From: an uncultured Porphyromonadaceae bacterium
Lineage (GTDB): Bacteria > Bacteroidota > Bacteroidia > Bacteroidales > Muribaculaceae
DNA: 5,661 nucleotides
Direction: 5' to 3'
Assembly (NCBI GenBank): GCA_947177595.1
Contig: CAMWUZ010000122.1
Location: 1 to 5,661 of the forward strand
In this document: piece by piece, positions 1 to 5,661 of the stretch
Layout: every line of letters starts with the position of its first letter
Position numbering within the stretch: the stretch's first letter is position 1
Notes under the pieces: generated by a model
What the model was told of the DNA's origin: nothing
The model's database searches: none
The model's input: only the letters and a program-made list of their open reading frames with translations
Program-made: the position numbers and the translations under genes

Positions 1-1
1 A

Positions 2-298
2 CTTCACTCTCTATCAGAGAAAGTGGAGGATGTGGCAACATATTTATCAAACTCAGATAATAAGCTGGTTATTAATAAACTGATGGATATGCCTATTCTT
101 AAAAGCTTGTGGGTATATCGTCCCGCATCTAAATCCTGGATGGGATGGGCGGCGATAATCTTGTTCCCCATCGGTATTTGCGGCTATCTTGTCGGCAGTA
201 ATGCGGTCAAGCATCTGAGGAGAGATGTGGATAATATTCTCAAGGTAGATCAACAGTTAAAAGTAATGATTTCAAATAATTCAGGAGATGAACAATAA
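2..298 (+). CDS. LptF/LptG (YjgP/YjgQ)-family permease, C-terminal fragment (5' partial)
   Basis: The reading frame is open from the window's left edge to TAA at 296-298, so this is the last 98 codons of a longer gene. A GTG at 23 is in frame but is not a credible start. The fragment has a polar stretch, then one clear hydrophobic segment (WAAIILFPIGICGYLVG, encoded around 149-199), then a short basic and charged cytoplasmic tail (KHLRRDVDNILKVDQQLK). This matches the end of Bacteroidota LptF/LptG-type permeases, where the last membrane helix contains an FPIG-like motif. Family role: inner-membrane subunits that extract lipopolysaccharide and pass it to the periplasmic bridge. From memory, a gene of this family often lies just upstream of ribBA in Bacteroidales, which supports the call. 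The fragment cannot separate LptF from LptG, and another multi-pass membrane protein is possible. Confidence 0.68.
   Translation, partial: LHSLSEKVEDVATYLSNSDNKLVINKLMDMPILKSLWVYRPASKSWMGWAAIILFPIGICGYLVGSNAVKHLRRDVDNILKVDQQLKVMISNNSGDEQ
288..298 (+). other. 11-base overlap between permease and ribBA reading frames
   Basis: The ribBA ATG (288-290) lies inside the last codons of the permease gene, whose TAA is at 296-298. A ribosome ending on the permease is thus placed within a few bases of the ribBA start, which suggests translational coupling. The AGGAG at 283-287 directly abuts the ATG, so re-initiation is more plausible than Shine-Dalgarno-driven entry. Confidence 0.8.
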
Positions 299-1505
299 TA
301 TTAAACTTGACTCAATCGAGGAAGCTATCGAAGATTTTCGTAACGGTAAGTTTGTAGTAGTAGTTGACGATGAGGACCGTGAAAATGAAGGTGACCTTAT
401 AATGGCTGCAGAGAAGGTTACTCCTGAAGCGGTCAATTTTATGGTGACTAATGCCCGTGGGGAGCTTTGTGCACCGGTCACTCTTTCTCGTTGCCGTGAA
501 CTCGGACTAACACATCAGGTGCAGGATAATACCTCTATGCTCGGCACACCTTTCACTATCACGATTGATAAACTTGAAGGTTGTACTACCGGTGTGTCGG
601 CAGCTGACCGTGCTGCTACTATCCGTGCGCTTGCAGATCCCGCCTCTGTACCCTCTACTTTTGGACGACCGGGTCATGTTCATCCCCTTTATGCCCAGGA
701 TGAAGGAGTGCTTCGGCGCCCCGGTCATACTGAGGCGAGTATAGATTTGGCGCGTCTTGCCGGAATGACACCGGCAGCTACTCTCATAGAGATTCTTAAT
801 GAGGACGGTACTATGGCGCGGCTCCCTCAGCTCCGTAAAAAAGCGGATGAATGGGGGTTGAAACTGATTTCTATCCGGGATCTCATTGCTTATCGTCTCA
901 AGAATGAGTCAACTGTTGAGCAGGGTGAAGAGGTGGATATGCCGACCTCTCACGGTCATTTTCATCTTATACCGTTTAAAGAAAAATCATCCGGCAGAGA
1001 ACACATTGCACTGATTAAAGGTGATGTGTCAGATGGAGAACCTGTTTTGGTGAGGGTTCATTCCTCTTGCGCAACCGGTGATATTTTTGGCTCACAGCGT
1101 TGTGATTGTGGCGATCAGCTGCATAAAGCTATGGAAATGATAGAAAAAGAAGGGAGAGGTGTTATACTTTACCTCAATCAGGAGGGTAGGGGTATCGGAC
1201 TCATGGATAAGATTAAGGCTTATAAACTTCAGGAGGAAGGACTTGATACTGTTGATGCCAATCTTCACCTCGGACATAAAGCCGATGAACGTGATTACGG
1301 TGTAGGAGCACAGATTCTACACAAGCTTGGAATACGTGATATGCGCCTCATGACCAATAACCCTGTTAAAAGAATAGGACTGGAGGGCTATGGTCTCAGT
1401 GTTGTTGAGAATGTGCCTATAGAAGTTGCTCCTAATGAATACAACAAATTCTATATGCATACCAAAAAGACCAGAATGGGACATCATCTTGATAATGTTG
1501 ATTGA
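288..1505 (+). CDS. ribBA: RibBA: bifunctional 3,4-dihydroxy-2-butanone-4-phosphate synthase / GTP cyclohydrolase II
   Basis: This 405-residue cytoplasmic enzyme carries both entry reactions of riboflavin synthesis. The N-terminal RibB domain (about 5-205) turns ribulose 5-phosphate into 3,4-dihydroxy-2-butanone 4-phosphate and formate. The C-terminal RibA domain (about 215-400) opens the GTP ring, releasing formate and pyrophosphate. RibB motifs are present: DDEDRENEGD (27-36, metal-binding Glu32), RPGHTE (144-149, metal-binding His147) and Glu168 before DGTMAR. RibA motifs are present: zinc ligands Cys261, Cys272 and Cys274 (SSCATGD...QRCDCG), NQEGRGIGL (297-305), Asp333 and Arg335 in ADERD, and NNPVK. 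Relative to E. coli RibA these align at a constant offset of 207, so both halves should be active. ATG 288 is chosen because the early NIKLDSIEEAIEDF stretch matches family N-termini; it overlaps the upstream gene by 11 bases. The AGGAG before it touches the ATG and is too close to act as a ribosome site. Length is normal for a fused RibBA. Confidence 0.97.
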   Translation: MNNNIKLDSIEEAIEDFRNGKFVVVVDDEDRENEGDLIMAAEKVTPEAVNFMVTNARGELCAPVTLSRCRELGLTHQVQDNTSMLGTPFTITIDKLEGCTTGVSAADRAATIRALADPASVPSTFGRPGHVHPLYAQDEGVLRRPGHTEASIDLARLAGMTPAATLIEILNEDGTMARLPQLRKKADEWGLKLISIRDLIAYRLKNESTVEQGEEVDMPTSHGHFHLIPFKEKSSGREHIALIKGDVSDGEPVLVRVHSSCATGDIFGSQRCDCGDQLHKAMEMIEKEGRGVILYLNQEGRGIGLMDKIKAYKLQEEGLDTVDANLHLGHKADERDYGVGAQILHKLGIRDMRLMTNNPVKRIGLEGYGLSVVENVPIEVAPNEYNKFYMHTKKTRMGHHLDNVD

Positions 1506-1516
1506 ATTTCTTTGCT

Positions 1517-1576
1517 ATGAAACAGGTGTTATCTAACCTTCTTGCATTTGTTGCTCTGATAGCGTTAGTCGGGTGT
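1517..1576 (+). other. Lipoprotein signal peptide and lipobox of the transglutaminase-like protein
   Basis: This stretch codes for residues 1-20 of the lipoprotein. A short positive start (MKQ) is followed by a hydrophobic run (LLAFVALIALVG) and ends at Cys20 in the lipobox LVGC, the expected site for signal peptidase II cleavage and lipid attachment. The next residues, SSKLNE, lack an obvious acidic cluster like the Bacteroidota surface-export signal that often follows Cys. The final side of the outer membrane is therefore undecided; periplasm-facing is slightly favoured. Confidence 0.85.
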
Positions 1577-3487
1577 TCCTCAAAACTCAATGAGAGTCCT
1601 GAAGTTCTCTCGGCTCTTGATAAAGCCGGAAGCAACCGTGGTGAGCTTGAAAAAGTTCTCCGCCATTATTCCAAAAATCCTGAGAAACTTGAGGCGGCGA
1701 GATGGTTGATTCTGAATATGCACTATCATTATAGTGTGGAAGGTGCTGAGATTGATTCACTTGAAAAGGTGTATGAACCGCTCTTGGGCTACAAGGTGAA
1801 TTTCGGTCTGGACAAGGAACTGATTGAAAAATGGAATAAATATCCGTTTTATGCGCTTCTTAGGAAAGATGATATAAGAACTGTTAAGTCTAATATTCTT
1901 ATTGATAATATAGACAGGGCATACGATGATTGGAAAAATATTCCCTGGAATAAGGATTTGTCGTTTGAAGATTTCTGTGAGCTGTTGCTTCCTTATACAA
2001 TAGGTGATGCCAGGATTAAGGAATGGCGAAAGGCGTATGCCGATCATTTTCGTCCGCTTCTTGATTCGGCATATCAGGGAAATGATGCTGTTGAGGCTGC
2101 GAAGCATCTCAACGACATTATAATTAAGGAGGATTGGAAGTATAATGATGAGTTGATTACCCCTCACAGAGATGCTTTAGTGCTTTTGGATCATAGGGTC
2201 GGATGTAATCGTGATAAAATCGACTTGCTCATTTATGCTATGAGAGCCTGCGGTATTCCTGTTGCGATTGATCAGTTGCTCATTTCCCCGGAGAGTAAGA
2301 ATTCTCACAGATGGGTTGTTGTAAAGGACACTCAAACAGGTAGATATATTCCCTTTGGTACTGATTCTATGGAACCTGACAGAAATAATCCGCCGCGCGA
2401 CAAACGAAAAAAAGGTAAAGTTTATCGTGTCACGTTCAGCAGGCAGGAGAATCATGAAGATAAATTTATGAATATTCGGTCATTACCTATAAAGATTGCT
2501 CATCCTTGTATAAAGGATGTTACTGACGAATATTTTGTTCCGGATTCTGCAACAGTGCCGGTATTTACGGATAAGAAAAACGTTTATCTTGCTTTGCCGG
2601 TGCTTGATGAGTGGTCACCTATAGATGTCGGTAAAGTAAGAAATGATTCAGTAACGTTTATCAATTTTGAAGGTGGTGTATATTATGTACCTGTCGTCGT
2701 TAATAACAGTGTTTTTGAAGCGTGTGGCTATCCTTTTTATCGCGACCGCAATTTCAATACCGTTATTTTAAAGCCTGATACATTGCACAAAACAAAAATC
2801 ACTTTGGAGAGAACAATGCCTCTGCGTAACTCTTATGCCAGATACCTAAGTGATTATGTTATTGGTGCGGTCATTGAGGCATCTGTTGATGAAAGATTTA
2901 CCTCGCCGGATACCTTGGTGGTCATTCAGGATACACTTTACAAGAGACGGCATAAGTTTGTAAGTCCGTTTCCCGACAAAGAATATTCCTATCTTAGATA
3001 CAGTGCGCCTCCAGGTAAATTTGCTATGATTGGTGAACTTGAATTATATTCTGATAAGGACTCCCGAAACAAGCTGACATATTCCGTTACTGATAAGCTC
3101 GTTGACCGCTCACGGTCTTATCAGCTCTATGATGGTAATCTCGCACAGGCGTTTACAATTCCTGAACCGGGAGCGAAATTCCACATGAAACTTGATAGAA
3201 AGAGCACTCTCGGCTCTATGCGGTTTACAGCCCGAAACGATGGACATTTCCCCATTCCCGGACATAATTATGAACTATTCTATCAGGATGGACCCAACGG
3301 TTGGAAATCTGCGGGTTATTGCACTGGTTCCAAAGATTATATTCTTCAGTTTACTGTACCTGATAATGCGTTGCTCAAACTTGTTGATTTAAGTTCTACC
3401 GATAGAAGTCATAAACAGGTTTTCACGGTGAAAGATGGTAAGATTATATATACTCTGGACTTCGGATTTTTCAATCTAAGACCTTGA
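1517..3487 (+). CDS. Lipoprotein with transglutaminase-like core and discoidin (F5/8 type C)-like C-terminal domain
   Basis: The protein has 656 residues from ATG 1517. It opens with a lipoprotein signal: MK, a hydrophobic core, then lipobox LVGC with the acylated Cys at residue 20. SSKLNE follows, so it should be exported and membrane-anchored. An in-frame TTG at 1502 would add five residues, but ATG gives the textbook signal. Residues about 30-200 are probably helical (NRGELEKVLRHYSKNPEKL resembles the helical lead-in of Bacteroidota transglutaminase-like proteins). Residues about 200-295 form a transglutaminase-like core with a candidate triad Cys230 (VGCNRDK), His264 (SHRW) and Asp283 (FGTDSMEPD). 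A beta-rich linker spans about 300-435. The C-terminus (about 435-656) looks like a galactose-binding/discoidin fold, with EYSYLRYSAP at 489, DGN at 539 and RNDGHFPIPGHNYELFY starting at 573. The fold may bind carbohydrate. The core could be a protease, crosslinker or deamidase, or an inactive scaffold. The substrate is unknown. It sits 11 bases after ribBA and 6 before the deaminase gene, so it is probably cotranscribed with both. Confidence 0.85.
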   Translation: MKQVLSNLLAFVALIALVGCSSKLNESPEVLSALDKAGSNRGELEKVLRHYSKNPEKLEAARWLILNMHYHYSVEGAEIDSLEKVYEPLLGYKVNFGLDKELIEKWNKYPFYALLRKDDIRTVKSNILIDNIDRAYDDWKNIPWNKDLSFEDFCELLLPYTIGDARIKEWRKAYADHFRPLLDSAYQGNDAVEAAKHLNDIIIKEDWKYNDELITPHRDALVLLDHRVGCNRDKIDLLIYAMRACGIPVAIDQLLISPESKNSHRWVVVKDTQTGRYIPFGTDSMEPDRNNPPRDKRKKGKVYRVTFSRQENHEDKFMNIRSLPIKIAHPCIKDVTDEYFVPDSATVPVFTDKKNVYLALPVLDEWSPIDVGKVRNDSVTFINFEGGVYYVPVVVNNSVFEACGYPFYRDRNFNTVILKPDTLHKTKITLERTMPLRNSYARYLSDYVIGAVIEASVDERFTSPDTLVVIQDTLYKRRHKFVSPFPDKEYSYLRYSAPPGKFAMIGELELYSDKDSRNKLTYSVTDKLVDRSRSYQLYDGNLAQAFTIPEPGAKFHMKLDRKSTLGSMRFTARNDGHFPIPGHNYELFYQDGPNGWKSAGYCTGSKDYILQFTVPDNALLKLVDLSSTDRSHKQVFTVKDGKIIYTLDFGFFNLRP

Positions 3488-3493
3488 TTTATT

Positions 3494-3928
3494 ATGCAAG
3501 ATAACACAAAACAGATAATTCTTGACAAAAGATACCTGCGCATGGCGTTGATATGGGCTGAAAACTCATATTGCGTTCGCCGTCGTGTTGGAGCACTAAT
3601 TGTCAGAGACCAGATGATTATTTCAGATGGTTTCAACGGCACACCTGCCGGATTTGAAAATGTATGTGAGGATGAAGCCGGTTACACCAAGCCATACGTG
3701 CTTCATGCGGAGGCAAACGCCATTACCAAGGTTGCGCGTAGCAATAACTCAAGCGATGGAGCTACCTTATATGTAACGGCTTCACCATGTCTTGAATGTT
3801 CCAAGCTCATTATCCAGGCTGGTATCCGTAGGGTGGTATATCATGAACTTTATCGTATGAGCGACGGTATCGATTTGCTTAAACGTGCGTCAGTGGAATG
3901 TATTCATATTCCCGATTTATCAGAATAG
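3494..3928 (+). CDS. Deoxycytidylate (dCMP) deaminase family protein
   Basis: This 144-residue protein is a zinc-dependent deaminase of the cytidine/deoxycytidylate family (COG2131, ComEB-like). The likely reaction is dCMP plus water to dUMP plus ammonia in the cytoplasm, feeding thymidylate synthase. The zinc site is complete: His71 and catalytic Glu73 in LHAEAN, and Cys99 and Cys102 in SPCLEC. GFNGTPAGF (46-54) corresponds to the G-Y/F-N-G-T/S-P nucleotide-binding motif typical of dCMP deaminases, which argues against tRNA adenosine deaminase or a riboflavin-type deaminase. The length fits the small bacterial dCMP deaminases. ATG 3494 is chosen because the following ILDKRYLRMALIWAENSYC matches the usual N-terminus; it starts 6 bases after the lipoprotein stop, without a clear Shine-Dalgarno. 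The pairing with a downstream folate gene suits a role in dTMP supply. Substrate specificity (dCMP over other nucleotides) is inferred from the family. Confidence 0.92.
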   Translation: MQDNTKQIILDKRYLRMALIWAENSYCVRRRVGALIVRDQMIISDGFNGTPAGFENVCEDEAGYTKPYVLHAEANAITKVARSNNSSDGATLYVTASPCLECSKLIIQAGIRRVVYHELYRMSDGIDLLKRASVECIHIPDLSE

Positions 3929-3942
3929 AGTTTTAATTATTT

Positions 3943-5577
3943 ATGAAATCAAATAAAAAACTTGCGGTTTGGATGCCTGTTATTGTAGCAGTTGCATTCG
4001 TCATCGGGTTATATATTGGTGCCAATCTGTTTAAGAATGGTCCTGAATGGAACACAAGAGTGAAAATCGGAGAGATTATGGATCTTATCTCTGACCAATA
4101 TGTCGATGAGGTTAACACAGACAGCATTCTTGAGGCATCCATACCTGATATATTGGCAAAACTTGATCCGCATACTGTTTATATTCCTGCATCTGAGCTT
4201 CAGGGTACTAATGAAGCGCTTGACGGCTCATTCGGTGGTATTGGAGTGGTTTTCACGATGATGAATGACACAGCCACGGTTATGGAAGTGGTATCCGGTG
4301 GACCGGCAGAAAAAGTGGGAGTGCTTGCGGGTGATAGAATAGTAACTGTAAATGATTCTATCGTTGCCGGAATAAAGCTAGATAGCGAATCACTTCGCAA
4401 AAAACTGAAAGGTCCTAAAGGCTCCTCTGTATTGATAGGTATAAAAAGAAGTAATTCATCTGAACTGCTCTCTTTTGATGTTGTGAGAGGAGATATTCCG
4501 GTTAATGCTGTGGATGCGTCATATATGATCAGACCGGGAATCGGATATATCCGGATCAATAAATTTGGTCGTACTACTTACATGGAGTTTATGAATGCAA
4601 TGGTTTCATTGCGTGCTGAGGGTGCCAGAAAGATTATACTTGACCTGCGTGGCAATACCGGAGGATATATGGAACCGGCGATACTTATGGCGAATGAATT
4701 CCTCGGAGTAGGAATGCCGATTGTATCTACTCATGGTCGTACCGGCAATATAGAATCGGATTTCTCAGGCGACGGACAAGGTGCTTTCGGCGACACCGAG
4801 TTGGTTGTTGTAATTGATGAAGGAAGTGCAAGTGCCAGCGAAATTTTCGCGGGAGCGATTCAGGATAATGACAGAGGTCTCATCGTTGGTCGCCGCTCAT
4901 TCGGCAAAGGACTTGTACAGCGACAGATTGAGTTGCCCGATAGCAGCGCGATTAGACTGACTACAGCGCGATACTACACTCCTTCAGGACGATGCATTCA
5001 GAAACCCTACACTCTGGGATCTGCCGAAGACTACGAATTGGAAATTTATACCAGATTTGATAAAGGCGAGGGCTTTAGTGCCGACAGTATCAAGGTTGAC
5101 ACTACAAAAATATACAGCACCGCGTCAGGCAGAACAGTATATGGTGGTGGTGGAATTATGCCGGATGTTTATGTCGCAAGCGATACTGCCGGTATTACAC
5201 CTTATTATATTAAGGTGTTTAATGCCGGAATGCTCCACAGATATGCGTTTTTATTTACTGATATAAATAGAGACGCACTCACTTCGGCAACCTCGGTTTT
5301 AGAACTCATGGATATGCTCCCGCAGGATGAAATACTCTTGAATGAGTTTATTGAATTTGCACGTACCGAAGGGAATATACCACCCAGATGGTACTACATA
5401 AACATTTCAAGAGATTTGATTGTTAGACAATTGAAATCACTGATAGCAAGTGACGTACTCGGTCAGCCGGCGCTTTTCGAAGTGAGCAATGAGGGAGATC
5501 CTGCAATTATGCGGGCTATTCAGGAGCTCAAGCAAGGAAACGCGGTTGCTCCGATAACCGGAAAGCCACAAAAGTGA
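3943..5577 (+). CDS. S41-family C-terminal processing peptidase with PDZ domain (Prc/CtpA-like)
   Basis: This 544-residue serine protease is predicted to work in the periplasm. Residues 7-28 form a hydrophobic segment after a basic start (MKSNKK) with no obvious cleavage site, so it is probably a signal anchor. A helical region with LDPHTVYIP (74-82) is followed by a PDZ domain (about 95-180, beginning GSFGGIGV), which normally recognises substrate C-termini. The protease core includes ILDLRGNTGG (232-241) and EGSASASEIFAGA (293-305). Aligned with E. coli Prc Ser430/Asp441/Lys455, the matching residues are Ser297, Asp308 and Lys322 (SFGKG). Gln326 matches the CtpB triad glutamine (Ser309/Lys334/Gln338). 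ARYYTPSGRCIQKPY and GRTVYGGGGIMPDV (396-409) are hallmarks of the Bacteroidota subfamily. About 135 further residues after that motif form a C-terminal extension, usual for this subfamily. The gene starts 14 bases after the deaminase stop behind an A/T-rich leader with no Shine-Dalgarno. Specific substrates cannot be read from the sequence. Confidence 0.95.
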   Translation: MKSNKKLAVWMPVIVAVAFVIGLYIGANLFKNGPEWNTRVKIGEIMDLISDQYVDEVNTDSILEASIPDILAKLDPHTVYIPASELQGTNEALDGSFGGIGVVFTMMNDTATVMEVVSGGPAEKVGVLAGDRIVTVNDSIVAGIKLDSESLRKKLKGPKGSSVLIGIKRSNSSELLSFDVVRGDIPVNAVDASYMIRPGIGYIRINKFGRTTYMEFMNAMVSLRAEGARKIILDLRGNTGGYMEPAILMANEFLGVGMPIVSTHGRTGNIESDFSGDGQGAFGDTELVVVIDEGSASASEIFAGAIQDNDRGLIVGRRSFGKGLVQRQIELPDSSAIRLTTARYYTPSGRCIQKPYTLGSAEDYELEIYTRFDKGEGFSADSIKVDTTKIYSTASGRTVYGGGGIMPDVYVASDTAGITPYYIKVFNAGMLHRYAFLFTDINRDALTSATSVLELMDMLPQDEILLNEFIEFARTEGNIPPRWYYINISRDLIVRQLKSLIASDVLGQPALFEVSNEGDPAIMRAIQELKQGNAVAPITGKPQK

Positions 5578-5590
5578 GAGTATAATTGAA

Positions 5591-5661
5591 ATGAAAAAAG
5601 AAGATATAAGAAGAAAAATCAGAGCGTCTAAAAGTATGCTCTCGGATGCGGAAAAGAAATC
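5591..5661 (+). CDS. Probable 5-formyltetrahydrofolate cyclo-ligase, N-terminal fragment (3' partial)
   Basis: An ATG 13 bases after the protease stop opens a frame that stays open to the right edge: 23 full codons plus two bases. The start MKKEDIRRKIRASKSMLS followed by DAEKK is the classic beginning of 5-formyltetrahydrofolate cyclo-ligases (MTHFS/YgfA), whose N-terminus reads like K-x-x-I/L-R-x-x-I/L-R-x-x-x-x-x-L-S/T-x-x-E. The enzyme uses ATP to convert 5-formyl-THF to 5,10-methenyl-THF in the cytoplasm. A purine-rich GAGAG lies at 5576-5580, spaced somewhat far from the ATG to be a ribosome site. With so few residues the call rests on the N-terminal pattern and on a recalled tendency of this gene to follow the S41 protease in Bacteroidales. 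The ATP-binding and active-site motifs lie outside the window. Confidence 0.75.
   Translation, partial: MKKEDIRRKIRASKSMLSDAEKK

Larger units (their letters stand above)
2..5661 (+). other. Probable single operon of six genes
   Basis: All six genes run in the same direction, with one 11-base overlap followed by gaps of 11 (1506-1516), 6 (3488-3493), 14 (3929-3942) and 13 (5578-5590) bases. None of the gaps has room for a promoter plus leader, and none holds a hairpin with a T-run. Cotranscription is an inference from spacing. Internal promoters buried in coding sequence cannot be excluded. No FMN riboswitch is visible ahead of ribBA, because its upstream sequence is coding. Confidence 0.7.

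Noticed and set aside
347..354. TAAGTTTG match to the Bacteroides -7 promoter element (TAnnTTTG); similar matches at 1082-1089, 2953-2960, 3016-3023 and 4560-4567
   Set aside because: All lie deep inside conserved coding sequence and not just ahead of a gene. The first has no matching TTTG at the -33 spacing; I did not check the others in detail. So many matches are expected by chance in this base composition.
2126..2132. Perfect AAGGAGG Shine-Dalgarno-like sequence followed by ATG codons at 2145 and 2148
   Set aside because: It is inside the lipoprotein gene, and the frame from both ATGs stops at once (ATG ATG AGT TGA), so no small protein is encoded.
1757..2167. 136-codon open frame on the minus strand opposite the lipoprotein
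   Set aside because: It is antisense to a gene with a convincing signal peptide and domains. Its translation is rich in Ile, Leu and Lys without recognisable motifs, which is typical of a shadow of AT-rich coding DNA.
3494..3928. tRNA adenosine deaminase (TadA) or riboflavin-pathway deaminase (RibD) as alternatives, given ribBA nearby
   Set aside because: The GFNGTPAGF motif and overall layout fit dCMP deaminases. There is no RibD-type reductase domain, and the protein resembles Bacteroidales dCMP deaminases from the first residues.
4294..4307. CCGG-TGGA-CCGG inverted repeat considered as a hairpin or regulatory site
   Set aside because: It is only a 4-base stem within the PDZ domain coding sequence (the SGGPAEK turn), with no T-run after it, so codon choice explains it.
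4200..4559. 119-codon open frame on the minus strand opposite the protease PDZ region
   Set aside because: The plus strand encodes a well-conserved PDZ domain. The antisense product is low-complexity (Ser/Thr/Pro-rich), with no motif or start signal.
5144..5156. Run of GGT repeats considered as a slippage-prone microsatellite
   Set aside because: It encodes the conserved GGGG of the GRTVYGGGGIMPDV family motif. It is a short triplet run, so gain or loss would not shift the frame.

Overview
This window looks like part of a chromosome from a Bacteroidales bacterium, possibly Bacteroidaceae or Muribaculaceae. The protein sequences resemble Bacteroidales families recalled from memory: a fused RibBA, a dCMP deaminase starting with an ILDKRYLRMA-like stretch, and an S41 protease with a GRTVYGGGGIMPDV motif. 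There is also a large lipoprotein with a transglutaminase-like core and a discoidin-like C-terminus. The starts lack well-placed Shine-Dalgarno sequences, which is usual for Bacteroidota. Family assignment is by eye; no database was searched.

Layout: all six genes are on the + strand and almost every base is coding. (1) 2-298 is the 3' end of an LptF/LptG (YjgP/YjgQ)-type inner-membrane permease. (2) 288-1505 is ribBA, overlapping gene 1 by 11 bases. (3) 1517-3487 is a lipoprotein with a transglutaminase-like domain and a discoidin-like C-terminus. (4) 3494-3928 is a dCMP deaminase. (5) 3943-5577 is a membrane-anchored PDZ/S41 C-terminal processing protease. (6) 5591-5661 is the first 23 codons of a probable 5-formyltetrahydrofolate cyclo-ligase. 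The gaps are 11, 6, 14 and 13 bases. No intergenic stretch is long enough to hold a promoter, riboswitch or terminator, so the set is probably one transcript whose promoter and terminator lie outside the window.

How the genes fit together: the cytoplasmic products share a cofactor and nucleotide theme. RibBA starts riboflavin synthesis from GTP and ribulose 5-phosphate. The deaminase makes dUMP for thymidylate synthesis, and the cyclo-ligase returns 5-formyl-THF to the active folate pool. The permease, the lipoprotein and the protease act at the envelope. The genes look intact apart from the two cut by the window edges, and the catalytic residues of the enzymes are present. I found no mobile element, CRISPR array, RNA gene or clear new system. 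The least understood component is the lipoprotein.
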